Origin: CBDBJR01 sp965206445
GTDB taxonomy: Bacteria > Pseudomonadota > Gammaproteobacteria > Arenicellales > Poriferihabitantaceae
Assembly (NCBI GenBank): GCA_965206445.1
Contig: CBDBJR010000002.1
Span: forward strand, 682,001 to 746,000
Direction: 5' to 3'
DNA: 64,000 bases
Part shown: one piece after another, positions 7,874-16,267 of the stretch
How positions within the stretch are numbered: position 1 is the stretch's first letter
Layout: every line of letters begins with the position of its first letter
The notes under the pieces: model-generated
The model's input: the letters and a program-made list of their open reading frames with translations, nothing else
Databases searched by the model: none
Told to the model about the DNA's origin: nothing
Translations under genes and position numbers: made by a program

Positions 7874-9736
7874 ATGGTGAGAAAGCGAGCCCCCCGCGCG
7901 GCGAGAAAGCAAACCCCCCGCGCCCGGACACCAACGCCGCCGAACGGCAACGGTGCGCCGCGCAAGCCGCCGATGCCGGCGGCATCCCCCGCGCCCGGCA
8001 TGTTCCCTGGTGTCTCTGATGCCCATAGTGCATTAGCGGTCGCGGCGCTGTGCCTGTTGGTGGTGGTCAGTTACGTTCCGGCGCTGTCGGCGGGATTCGT
8101 CTGGGATGACGAGCTGATACTGACCAATGCCAGGCCGATTCACACCTGGTCGGGGCTGGCGCAGATCTGGTTTACCCCGCGTGCGATGATTCCATACGAA
8201 GTCCATTACTGGCCACTGCTCTATACCACCTTCTGGCTGGAGCATAAACTGTGGGGGCTGGCGCCGCTCGGCTATCACCTGGTCAATCTGCTGCTGCATA
8301 CCGGGGTCGTGTTGCTGCTGTGGCGTTTGCTGCGGCGGCTGGGGGTGCCCGGCGCGTGGTTCGCGGCGGCGGTGTTCGCGGTGCATCCGCTGCATGTGGA
8401 GTCGGTGGCCTGGGTCATCGGACGCAAGGACATCCTGGCGACTTTGTGTTATCTCGCCGCCGTGCTCGCCTATATCCGCTTCGCGGAAATGCCGCGAGGG
8501 GGGCGGCGAGGAGGGCATTACCTGCTGGCGGTGGCGTTGTTCGTGCTCGGTCTGCTCAGCAAATCCATCGCCATCACGCTGCCGGTGGCGCTGTTGCTGT
8601 GGCACTGGTGGCGGCACGGGCGCGTGACTCTGGCCGATTTCAACCACACGCTGCCGTTCTTCCTGGTCGGGCTTGGCATCACGTTGGCCGACCATGCCTA
8701 TTACACCAGCATCGAATCCATCTCATTCGCGTATTCGCCGCTGGAGCGCGGGCTGATTGCGGCGCGTGCCCTGGCATTTTACGTCGGCAAATTGCTGTGG
8801 CCGACGGGGCTGATCGTGATCTATCCGCACTGGGAGCCCGGCATCGGTGACGTGCTGGCCTGGGGCTGCGCGGTCGGCTGCGCGGCAGTGGTCGCGGTGT
8901 TGTGGCGTTGTCGCCGACAACTCGGTCGCGGGCCGCTGGCCGGCGTGCTGTTCTTTGCGGTGGCATTGTCCCCGGTGCTGGGCTTCGTGGACTTCGGCTA
9001 TATGCTGTCCTCGTTTGTCGCCGACCGTTTTCAATACCTCGCCGGCATCGGCCTGATCGCCGTCGTGGCCGCCGCCGCGAGCCGTGCCTGTCAACGGGGC
9101 CTCGGCGCTCTGCCGGAGCACCAAACACGTCCGGCGCGGCTGGCCATCGGGGCGGCCGGGGCGGCCATACTGGCGGTTTCAGGCATCCTCACCTGGAACC
9201 ATACCGGCATCTACCGCGACAACATTACCTTCTTCACCCACGTCATCGCCCACAACCCGCAGGCACGCAACGTCCACCGCAATCTTGGGCACCATCTGCT
9301 GGCCGAGGGGCGCTATCGGGAAGCGCATGCTGCCTTCCAAACCGCCCTTGAGCTGCGACCGGATGACCCTGGACTGCTCAACAGTATCGGCGCGCTGCTG
9401 GAAAACCAGGGCCGCCATGAAGAAGCAATCGCGCGCTTCCGCGAGGCGCTGCGGCTTAACCCGCGGCACCAAACCGCGATGATGAACTTTGCCGTGGTGC
9501 TGATGAACCAGGGGCGGTATGCGGAGGGGTTGGCGGTGGCGCAAAAGGTGATTGCGCGCTATCCTAATGACGCGTACGCCCACCAGCTGGCGGGCCTTGG
9601 GCTGTTTCGCCTCAACCGCAAAGCCGAAGCGTTGCGCCATTACGACCGCGCATTGGCGTTGGATCCGAATCTGACTCTGGCGCGTGAACAGCGCAAGCAA
9701 TTCTTTGAGCCCACGACCAACGAGGAGCGGCAATAA
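7874..9736 (+). CDS. TMTC-like GT-C-fold membrane protein with C-terminal TPRs (copy 4)
   Basis: The 620-residue product keeps the full set of features: basic Pro-rich leader, first membrane span at about 52-69, WDDE at 77-80, the AVHPLHVESVAWVIGRKD block, further hydrophobic spans and TPRs over the last ~190 residues. It is more diverged in the TPR part than copies 1 and 3, ending EPTTNEERQ. It is the copy closest to the intact rnpB, so its surroundings may represent the ancestral arrangement from which the others were duplicated. Substrate is unknown; periplasmic O-glycosylation is the likeliest role by analogy. Confidence 0.85.
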   Translation: MVRKRAPRAARKQTPRARTPTPPNGNGAPRKPPMPAASPAPGMFPGVSDAHSALAVAALCLLVVVSYVPALSAGFVWDDELILTNARPIHTWSGLAQIWFTPRAMIPYEVHYWPLLYTTFWLEHKLWGLAPLGYHLVNLLLHTGVVLLLWRLLRRLGVPGAWFAAAVFAVHPLHVESVAWVIGRKDILATLCYLAAVLAYIRFAEMPRGGRRGGHYLLAVALFVLGLLSKSIAITLPVALLLWHWWRHGRVTLADFNHTLPFFLVGLGITLADHAYYTSIESISFAYSPLERGLIAARALAFYVGKLLWPTGLIVIYPHWEPGIGDVLAWGCAVGCAAVVAVLWRCRRQLGRGPLAGVLFFAVALSPVLGFVDFGYMLSSFVADRFQYLAGIGLIAVVAAAASRACQRGLGALPEHQTRPARLAIGAAGAAILAVSGILTWNHTGIYRDNITFFTHVIAHNPQARNVHRNLGHHLLAEGRYREAHAAFQTALELRPDDPGLLNSIGALLENQGRHEEAIARFREALRLNPRHQTAMMNFAVVLMNQGRYAEGLAVAQKVIARYPNDAYAHQLAGLGLFRLNRKAEALRHYDRALALDPNLTLAREQRKQFFEPTTNEERQ

Positions 9737-10023
9737 GAACGGCGCGGCAACCCATACTTACTCCGTGTCGGCGCCGCTCGCCGTGCGCCGTGCGCCGCGG
9801 TCGGGTCAGGTCGGTGATGTTCGATAGCGCCGGTTGGTTATCGCTGGGAGCTTTGGCGGCGATGGCCGCATCATCATACCCCATCGTCTCGGTGTTCCGG
9901 ACGTAGCGCAGGCTCTGGGAGAGATGCAATGTCTCGCCGCCCGTAATCGGCGCGTGAGTCGGATTCATCCCGGATGTGTGAATGCAACTTATTAAGTGCA
10001 ACTTCACCGACGTATACACAGGG
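9737..10023 (+). repeat. intergenic repeat downstream of TPR gene, diverged copy 3
   Basis: About 290 bp without a credible gene. Segments such as CGGCGCGGCAACCCATA and GTTCGATAGC(G/T)CCGG align with 536-834 and 7175-7473 but with more differences. It leads through TAAGTGCAACTTCACCGACG into the rnpB promoter. Confidence 0.55.
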
Positions 10024-10052
10024 TTGTAAATAACCGGTTGCTGCACTATGCT
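10024..10052 (+). promoter_or_regulatory. rnpB promoter
   Basis: TTGTAA (10024-10029) and TATGCT (10047-10052) with a 17-bp spacer place the start about 7 nt downstream, at the 5' end of the P1 helix of RNase P RNA. Confidence 0.65.
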
Positions 10053-10058
10053 TGCAGC

Positions 10059-10430
10059 GGGAGTCGGCCAGACAGCTGCTCTTTCCGGTCGGCTTGCATC
10101 GCAAACCGGTCGGCGAGGGAGGAAAGTCCGGGCTCCGCAGGGTAGAGTGCCAGGTAACCCCTGGGCGGCGTGAGCCGACGGAAAGTGCCACAGAAAATAT
10201 ACCGCCTTGTGCAGTACAATCGCCAGGGTAAGGGTGAAATGGTGCGGTAAGAGCGCACCGCGCTGCTGGCAACAGCAGTGGCAGGGTAAACCCCACTTGG
10301 AGCAAGACCGAATAGGAATCCGTATTGCGTGACCCGCGTAGGATTCGGGTAGGTCGCTAGAGGCGTTCGGTGACGGGCGTCGCAGATGAATAGCTGTCCA
10401 CGACAGAACCCGGCTTATCGGCCGACTCCC
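10059..10430 (+). ncRNA. rnpB: RNase P RNA, bacterial class A
   Basis: The RNA component of RNase P, which removes tRNA 5' leaders. The 5' GGGAGTCGGCC pairs with the 3' GGCCGACTCCC to form P1. The conserved GAGGAAAGTCCGGGCTCC core, the GGTAAGGGTGAAA(T)GGTGCGGTAAGAG block and the universal 3' motif ATAGCTGTCCACGACAGAACC (in part) are all present. The length of about 372 nt is typical of class A. It is convergent with efp. A 5' fragment of it has been duplicated to 898-1000. Confidence 0.95.
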
Positions 10431-10487
10431 AACCGGGCCGCTGCCATTGGCTATGCGCAATCCGTTTGCCCGGCGGCGGCAATCCGG

Positions 10488-11045
10488 TTATGCGCGTTCG
10501 GTATATTCGCCGGTTTCGGTGTTGACTTTGACTTTTTCGCCGACCTTGATGAAAGTGGGCACGGTTACCCGGTGGCCGGTTTCCAGCAGCGCCGGTTTGC
10601 CGCTGCCGGACGCGGTCTGGCCTTTGACTGCGGTTTCGGTTTCGACCACGGTCAGGGTCACCGAAGCCGGCAATTCCAACCCAACCGGGTTATCATTGTG
10701 AAAGTTGATCTGTACTTCGGTATTGGGCAGCAGAAACGGGATCTGTGCCGCCACTTCATCGGCCGTCAGGGTCAGCTGTTCATAGGTCTGGTTGTCCATG
10801 AAAACATAATGCGGGTCGTCGGCATACAGGTATTGCATGGTTCGGGGTTCGACGCGCGCTTTTTCTATGCGCTCTTCCGAGCGAAAGCGCTGGTTGAGCT
10901 TGGTGCCGCCGGTCGACTTCAGCTCGAGTTGTACGAATGCGCCGCCTTTGCCGGGCTTGACATGGTTTTTTTTCAGCACGCGCCACAGCTTGTCCTGATA
11001 CGCGATTAGATTGCCGATGCGGACTTCAAAAGCTGAAATTTTCAT
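10488..11045 (-). CDS. efp: translation elongation factor P
   Basis: EF-P relieves ribosome stalling at polyproline stretches. The 185-residue product has the expected three-domain length. The lysine that is normally modified lies in the loop KPGKGGAF (Lys33 counting from this Met, equivalent to Lys34 of E. coli). The start is placed at 11045 because the N-terminus there (MKISAFEVRIGN) matches family starts; an upstream ATG at 11063 would add only MPPALD. The protein reads more like alphaproteobacterial EF-P than the E. coli type: GGAFVQLELK replaces GQAFNR, and it ends VNTETGEYTERA. The TPR and WDDE-containing leaders nearby are Pro-rich but do not carry long Pro runs. It diverges from uvrC. 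Confidence 0.95.
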   Translation of the reverse strand: MKISAFEVRIGNLIAYQDKLWRVLKKNHVKPGKGGAFVQLELKSTGGTKLNQRFRSEERIEKARVEPRTMQYLYADDPHYVFMDNQTYEQLTLTADEVAAQIPFLLPNTEVQINFHNDNPVGLELPASVTLTVVETETAVKGQTASGSGKPALLETGHRVTVPTFIKVGEKVKVNTETGEYTERA

Positions 11046-11294
11046 ATCGAGTGCGGGGGGCATATCGCCAATGGTTGGGTACGCGATTTAATCACAATCC
11101 GGCAGCATGAAGCAAAACATTCCGACGGCAGGACAGCGGATAAATTGCCGCCCATCCCCGGCGCACCGGCCCGACCGCAGCGCGGCGTCGCTTGAGCGCG
11201 GTCGCTGCCACGGCCCGGCCGCTCGGGGCCAACGCTGCGCCCCGGTGATGCGCCGGCGGGTATTGGCCGCCATCGGCGCCGAGGCGGTCGCGGT

Positions 11295-13139
11295 ATGACT
11301 CTGCCGGACGAGGGCGTCGAGGTGGCTCAGAGCTTTGATCCGCGGCAGTTTCTGGCCTCGGTTACCGACAAATCCGGGGTGTATGTGTTTTATGATGCGC
11401 ACGGCAATACGCTGTACGTCGGCAAAGCGAAAAATCTGAAAAAACGGGTTGCCAGTTATTTTAAGCCCACCGGGCTGACGCCGCGAGCGCAGTTGATGGT
11501 GTCGAAAATTCACCGTGCCGAAACCCAGCAGACGCGCTCCGAGAGTGAAGCCTTGCTGCTGGAAAATAACCTGATCAAGGCCAAGCGTCCGCGCTACAAT
11601 ATTTCTTTGCGCGACGACAAGAGCTTTCCGTATATCCGCTTCACGCAAGGGGATCGGTTCCCCCGGTTTGCATTTTATCGCGGTCGCAGGAGCCATCCTG
11701 GTAAGTATTACGGGCCTTATCCGAATGCCGCTGCGGTGCGTGAAATGCTCGGGCATTTGCATACGATCTTTCGCCTCAGGCAGTGTAACGATGCGTTTTT
11801 CCGCAGCCGCTCCCGGCCCTGTCTGCAATACCAGATCAAACGTTGCAGCGCCCCGTGTGTCGGCCGCATCACGCCGCAGCGCTATGCCGAGGACGTGCAC
11901 CAGGCCACGGCGATGCTGACCGGCAAGGACAACTCGCTGGTCGATACATTGGTGGAAAAAATGGAGCGCGCGGCGGGCGCGTTGGAATTCGAGCTGGCGG
12001 CGACCTACCGGGATCGCCTGGCGCTGCTGCAGCGGCTGCGCGACCGGCAGTATGTGACCTCCGGTTTCAGCGATGCGGATGCGGTCGCGGTGTCGGTGCA
12101 GTCCGGCATGGTGTGCTTTGGCGTGATGGTGATTCGCCAGGGCTGCAACCTGGGCTCGCACTTCCACATTCAGAGCAATGCGCTGGATCAATCGCCGGCG
12201 GAATTGCTGGAGGCGTTTGTGCCGCAGAATTATCTCGGCAAAATGATGCCGAGAGAAATCCTGCTGAGTGAGCCGATCGACAGCAGATCGTCACTGCAGC
12301 AGGTGCTGTCGATCGAAAGCCGCAAGCAGGTTGTGCTCAAGTCGCAGGTGCGGGCGCATCGATTGCGCTGGCTCGAGTCGGCGCGCCTGCATGCGGCCGA
12401 CCACCTGGCCCAGCACCTCAACCAGCGGCGCCAGCTGCGGGATATGTTTGTTGCGCTGGCCGGATTGCTGAATCTGGATGAAGTCCCGGCGCGGATGGAG
12501 TGTTTCGATATCAGCCACACGATGGGTGAGTTGACCGTGGGCGCCTGCGTGGTATTCGATCATCAGGGGCCGGTGAAGTCCGACTACCGGCGCTTCAATG
12601 TGGTCGATGTCCGGCCGGGCGATGATTATGCGGCGATGCGGCAGGTGCTGACCCGGCGCTATAGCGCGATCATGGAGAATCGGGAAAAACTGCCGGACGT
12701 GGTGATCATCGACGGCGGCAAGGGGCAGTTGGGAATCGCCCGGCAGGTATTCGAAGAGCTGCAGATCGATGACTCGGTAACCCTGCTCGGGGTGTCGAAG
12801 GGCCGCGCGCGCCGGGCCGGGGAAGAACAGCTCCATCTGCTGCATGCGCCCCGGCCGATTGTACCCGGCGGCGCTTCGCCGGCCGCGCATTTGATCCAGC
12901 GCATCCGCGATGAGGCGCATCGGTTTGCGATCACGGCGCATCGGCAGCGCCGCGCCAAGGCCAGAACCCGGTCGCCGCTGGAGCGCATTGACGGCATTGG
13001 AGAAAAGCGCCGACGGAATTTATTGCGCCATTTTGGCGGCCTGAATCAGCTCAAGTGCGCCGGGATTGAAGATCTGGCCAAAGTAACCGGCATCAGTCGC
13101 CAATTGGCGGAAAAAATCTTCGATCAATTGCACCGCTAG
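11295..13139 (+). CDS. uvrC: excinuclease ABC subunit C
   Basis: UvrC makes both incisions around DNA lesions in nucleotide excision repair. The 614-residue product contains the GIY-YIG domain (SGVYVFYDAHGNTLYVGKAK, roughly residues 28-47), a UVR motif for UvrB contact around residues 215-240, the RNase H-like second nuclease domain (DVVIIDGGKGQLG) and a C-terminal helix-hairpin-helix pair (IDGIGEKRRRNLLRHFGG). It is followed by pgsA and three tRNA genes, the gammaproteobacterial order. No long upstream regulator such as uvrY is adjacent. Confidence 0.96.
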   Translation: MTLPDEGVEVAQSFDPRQFLASVTDKSGVYVFYDAHGNTLYVGKAKNLKKRVASYFKPTGLTPRAQLMVSKIHRAETQQTRSESEALLLENNLIKAKRPRYNISLRDDKSFPYIRFTQGDRFPRFAFYRGRRSHPGKYYGPYPNAAAVREMLGHLHTIFRLRQCNDAFFRSRSRPCLQYQIKRCSAPCVGRITPQRYAEDVHQATAMLTGKDNSLVDTLVEKMERAAGALEFELAATYRDRLALLQRLRDRQYVTSGFSDADAVAVSVQSGMVCFGVMVIRQGCNLGSHFHIQSNALDQSPAELLEAFVPQNYLGKMMPREILLSEPIDSRSSLQQVLSIESRKQVVLKSQVRAHRLRWLESARLHAADHLAQHLNQRRQLRDMFVALAGLLNLDEVPARMECFDISHTMGELTVGACVVFDHQGPVKSDYRRFNVVDVRPGDDYAAMRQVLTRRYSAIMENREKLPDVVIIDGGKGQLGIARQVFEELQIDDSVTLLGVSKGRARRAGEEQLHLLHAPRPIVPGGASPAAHLIQRIRDEAHRFAITAHRQRRAKARTRSPLERIDGIGEKRRRNLLRHFGGLNQLKCAGIEDLAKVTGISRQLAEKIFDQLHR

Positions 13140-13307
13140 GGCACCCGATTGCGGTTTAACCGACGGAATGACTCGCTTGAATCCGATTTGCATTCTATAC
13201 TTGCGACCATACGGTTGAGGTATCCCGAGCCATGGCCGGCCAGGTACGGGCCGGTCAAATTACAGTCAGGCCATAGGCCCCCATAGACAAGCCACAGGTA
13301 CAGTCGG

Positions 13308-13943
13308 TTGTCCTTGCTGCCCAATATACCCAATTTTCTCACGGCCTTTCGCATCGCGCTTATTCCGGTGCTGGTCGTGGTCTACTATCTGCCGATCATG
13401 CAGCGTGAGGTGTTTTTGGCCGGTATTTTCGTGGTGGCGGCGCTCACCGACTGGCTGGACGGTTTTCTCGCCAGGAAGATGAATGCCATTTCCGCGTTCG
13501 GTGCGTTTCTCGACCCGGTGGCGGATAAACTGATTGTCTCCAGCGCACTGGTGCTGCTGGTGTCGGATCGGCAGGTGTTGGATCTGGCGCTGCACGCAAT
13601 CCCGTTTTCGATATCCGTGGCGATTATTATCGGCCGCGAGATCGTTATTTCGGCGTTGCGCGAATGGATGGCCAATCTGGGTGAGCGCAGTCTGGTTGCC
13701 GTGGGCCGGCTGGGTAAAATCAAAACCATCTCTCAGATGCTGGCGATCGGGCTGCTGCTGTACGGCAACCCGGTCGATGACCAGGTGATATTTCGATGCG
13801 GCGAGGTGATGCTGTATTTGGCGGCGGTCTTGACGCTGTGGTCGATGATCGGGTATTTTCAGGCGGCCAGAAGAGGCGACTGGGGGGAGAAGGTCCAGCG
13901 GATGCAGGTTGAGCAAACCGGTGCCGGGTCGAGCGCCGAATAA
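13308..13943 (+). CDS. pgsA: CDP-diacylglycerol--glycerol-3-phosphate 3-phosphatidyltransferase
   Basis: PgsA makes phosphatidylglycerol phosphate at the inner membrane, the committed step to phosphatidylglycerol and cardiolipin. The CDP-alcohol phosphotransferase signature D-x2-DG-x2-AR-x8-G-x3-D-x3-D is complete (DWLDGFLARK... FGAFLDPVAD, about residues 55-80), with several membrane spans around it. The start appears to be TTG at 13308: an in-frame stop at 13284-13286 leaves only seven codons upstream, with no ATG or GTG among them. The product of 211 residues is a little longer than usual because of a charged C-terminal tail. Confidence 0.95.
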   Translation: MSLLPNIPNFLTAFRIALIPVLVVVYYLPIMQREVFLAGIFVVAALTDWLDGFLARKMNAISAFGAFLDPVADKLIVSSALVLLVSDRQVLDLALHAIPFSISVAIIIGREIVISALREWMANLGERSLVAVGRLGKIKTISQMLAIGLLLYGNPVDDQVIFRCGEVMLYLAAVLTLWSMIGYFQAARRGDWGEKVQRMQVEQTGAGSSAE

Positions 13944-14023
13944 CCGGCCCGCGGTGCGGTTGTGCTATTGACAGCCGGTGCGAGTCGCATACAATCGGTA
14001 TCCTCATCATCAGTATGATAAAA

Positions 14024-14099
14024 GCGGGAATAGCTCAGTTGGTAGAGTACAACCTTGCCAAGGTTGGGGTCGCGAGTTCGAATCTCGTTTCCCGCTCCA
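14024..14099 (+). tRNA. tRNA-Gly (GCC)
   Basis: The acceptor strands GCGGGAA and TTCCCGC pair. The D-loop (AGCTCAGTTGGTAGAG), anticodon stem-loop CAACCTTGCCAAGGTTG with anticodon GCC, and the T-loop TTCGAAT are canonical. CCA is encoded at 14097-14099. Confidence 0.96.
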
Positions 14100-14176
14100 A
14101 ACACGTGTTTTTCCATCCGCTCGCCGACCGGCGTTGCGCGGATAAAACAGCAGGCTCCGGGGGATTTTGCGGTGAT

Positions 14177-14247
14177 GGCTGAGTGGCAGAGTGGTTATGC
14201 AGCGGCCTGCAAAGCCGTTGACCTCGGTTCGATTCCGGGCTCAGCCT
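14177..14247 (+). tRNA. tRNA-Cys (GCA)
   Basis: Acceptor GGCTGAG pairs with CTCAGCC, discriminator T73 as in E. coli tRNA-Cys, anticodon GCA at 14209-14211, T-loop GGTTCGATTCC. The genome continues CCG where CCA would stand, so the 3' end must be completed by the CCA-adding enzyme, unlike its two neighbours. Confidence 0.95.
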
Positions 14248-14294
14248 CCGTGCCGTGCGTGGCAACGCGGCGGATAGTCGGTATTTTCAACGCT

Positions 14295-14381
14295 GCCCGG
14301 GTGGTGGAATTGGTAGACACACAAGACTTAAAATCTTGCGGTAGCGATACCGTCCCGGTTCAAGTCCGGGTCCGGGCACCA
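14295..14381 (+). tRNA. tRNA-Leu (TAA)
   Basis: A class II tRNA of 87 nt with long variable arm (TGCGGTAGCGATACCGT), acceptor GCCCGGG with a G-T last pair, anticodon loop CTTAAAA with anticodon TAA at 14329-14331, T-loop GGTTCAAGTCC and encoded CCA. It is the third member of the Gly-Cys-Leu cluster after pgsA. Confidence 0.96.
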
Positions 14382-14471
14382 GCACCGAGATAACCCGCCT
14401 GGCCTCGATAGCGGCGGCTGTGCCGGTCGCCGGCGGGGTTGCCAGGGTCACTCGACCGCTCAATCACAGCC

Positions 14472-15059
14472 GTGAACCCCATCGACCGCGTTGAAAAACG
14501 CTATATCACCGCGCAGGAGCTGTTGGAGGATGCTTTCCGACTGGGCGCCGACATTATACACAGCGGCTTTCGGCCCGATTTCATTGTCGGCATCTGGCGC
14601 GGCGGGTCGCCGATCAGCATTGCGGTGCACGAACTGCTGACCTACTTCGAGCAGCCGGCCGAGCATATCGGCATTCGCACCGCGTTGTATGAAGGCGTCG
14701 CGCAGCCGGCCGGGCAGGTGCGGGTGTACGGCCTGGCCGGTCTGGTGGAGCGCCTGCAGGCGGATGCTGCGTTGCTGCTGGTGGACGACGTGTTCGATAG
14801 CGGGCGCAGCATCGAGGCCGTGATCACGCAGTTGCGCGCCCGCGCCGGCAACCACGCCCCGCGTCACATCAAGGTGGCCACGCCGTGGTTCAAGCCGGCG
14901 AACAATATCACCGCCCGCGTGCCGGACTTTTTCCTGCATACTACCGCCCAATGGCTGGTCTTCCCGCATGAAATACGCGGTTTGACCGCGGCCGAGTTGG
15001 CTGCCGGCAAGCCGGCGTTGTACGATATTATGCGTACGGTAAACAGGTGCAATTCATAG
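14472..15059 (+). CDS. phosphoribosyltransferase, hypoxanthine/xanthine-type
   Basis: A type I phosphoribosyltransferase that should couple PRPP with a purine base in the salvage pathway. The PRPP-binding loop is LLLVDDVFDSGRSI and the fold begins DFIVGIWRGGSPI. The C-terminal WLVFPHEIRGLT is typical of bacterial Hpt/Gpt relatives. The GTG at 14472 is preferred (product 195 residues, beginning NPIDRVEKRYIT), although the frame extends to a TTG at 14439. A decayed copy of its last ~90 bp lies 1 kb downstream (16029-16118). The specific base cannot be decided by reading. Confidence 0.8.
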   Translation: MNPIDRVEKRYITAQELLEDAFRLGADIIHSGFRPDFIVGIWRGGSPISIAVHELLTYFEQPAEHIGIRTALYEGVAQPAGQVRVYGLAGLVERLQADAALLLVDDVFDSGRSIEAVITQLRARAGNHAPRHIKVATPWFKPANNITARVPDFFLHTTAQWLVFPHEIRGLTAAELAAGKPALYDIMRTVNRCNS

Positions 15060-15429
15060 CGGTATGGAGAATAAGACAAAGCAAACGGGCAGGAGAAGAA
15101 GCGGCGTAAAGGGCGAGAATAAGCCGCTTAAAGGGAGTAGATAACGTGCCGAAATGGCAACCGGTAAAGGCGGATTTTAGAACAGAAATGGGTGCATGAC
15201 ACCTGGGCAGAATATCATTCTGCCCTGCCCCTGGGCTTGTAGTCGATAGCAGAAGCGTATCCATAGCGCGTGACATCCCTGCAACCCGCATTTTGTCTGG
15301 CAGAAAACAGATCGGAATTCAAGCCCGCCAGGTCGCTTAAAAAGCGGTTTCCCGGGCGTTTTGGAATGGTTGCAATGGCGCAATTGCGCTAATATCTGCC
15401 TTACTCTTCAACCAACCGAGGGAACCACA
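15060..15429. other. intergenic region, no feature recognised
   Basis: 370 bp between the phosphoribosyltransferase and the YHS gene. Short frames on the minus strand are shadows of the preceding gene or have no start signal. A GAGGGAACC just before 15430 is the ribosome binding site of the next gene. Confidence 0.5.
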
Positions 15430-15903
15430 ATGAAACGAATCGATTTGTGTTCAGTCAACCATGCCGGGCTATGGACGCTGTTATTTGTCATCAGCGCGTT
15501 TGCAACCCCCATCGCTTCCGCTGCGCCCCCGATCAACAGCATCGGTGGCGACCACGCGATTCACGGTTACGACACCGTGGCCTACTTCACCGAGGGCCGC
15601 CCGACCCGCGGCGACGCGGCCTTTCAGGTCGAATACAACGATGCCACCTGGCTGTTCGCGAGCGCCGCGAACCGTGACAGGTTTGCCGCCGACCCCGAGA
15701 CCTGGGCGCCGCAGTACGGCGGCTACTGCGCCTACGGGGTCAGCAAGGGCTACGCCCCCGACGTTGACCCGGCGGCCTGGAATATCGTTGACGGCAAGTT
15801 GTACCTGAACTACAGCCCCAACGTGCAACGCAAGTGGGAACAGGACATTCCCGGATACATCTCGACCGCCAATGAACAATGGCCGGGGGTGCTGAACCGC
15901 TAG
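15430..15903 (+). CDS. secreted YHS-domain protein
   Basis: The 157-residue product begins with a signal peptide (MKRIDLC... LLFVISAFATPIASAAPP, cleavage likely near residue 34), followed by a YHS domain with HGYDTVAYFTEGRP and YGGYCAYGVSKG. YHS domains have a conserved Tyr-His-Ser-like metal-associated fold and occur in periplasmic or exported proteins of marine bacteria with unknown function. The start at 15430 follows GAGGGAACCACA; an open extension to 15361 lacks a ribosome binding site and would spoil the signal peptide. It stands alone. Confidence 0.8.
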   Translation: MKRIDLCSVNHAGLWTLLFVISAFATPIASAAPPINSIGGDHAIHGYDTVAYFTEGRPTRGDAAFQVEYNDATWLFASAANRDRFAADPETWAPQYGGYCAYGVSKGYAPDVDPAAWNIVDGKLYLNYSPNVQRKWEQDIPGYISTANEQWPGVLNR

Positions 15904-16028
15904 GGATGCCCCGCGTCGCAGGACCGCGTCGGTGAACAATCCGCGCCGTGAATCACGCAATCCCGCCTTCCGCCAGGCGGTTTGGGTGGTCGAAACAGGG
16001 TGGATGCCGGCCGCTTTGGCCGCGCTGA

Positions 16029-16118
16029 TTCCTGCATACTACCGCCCAATGGCGGGTCTTTCCGCATGAAAGTCGCGGTTTGACCGTGGCCGGGTTGTCT
16101 GTCGGCAAGCCGGCGTTG
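16029..16118 (+). pseudogene. decayed 3' fragment of the phosphoribosyltransferase gene
   Basis: The 90 bp starting TTCCTGCATACTACCGCCCA repeat 14931-15021 of the upstream gene with scattered substitutions and small indels. The match ends after AAGCCGGCGTTG. The frame is broken and no start is present. The rest of 15904-16267 shows no gene. Confidence 0.75.
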
Positions 16119-16267
16119 CCGATGCGCCGCCCGGCGGAATAAAAAGATGGGCTGATATATGATAAAAAATAGATCTTTTTTTGTTGGGTCGGTGTTATAT
16201 TCGCGCCGTTTGAAGCAGTGGTGCTGACGGTTGGTATGCGCAAACTTAACTTTACAGGGTTCCTGCT

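Noticed and set aside
11088..12191. 367-residue minus-strand frame opposite uvrC
   Set aside because: His/Arg-rich composition typical of an antisense shadow in G+C-rich DNA; uvrC on the plus strand is unambiguous.
16140..16185. Rho-independent terminator (AAAAAGAT ... ATCTTTTTTT) before the corrinoid gene
   Set aside because: The stem consists of A-T pairs only with a long loop; too weak to call.
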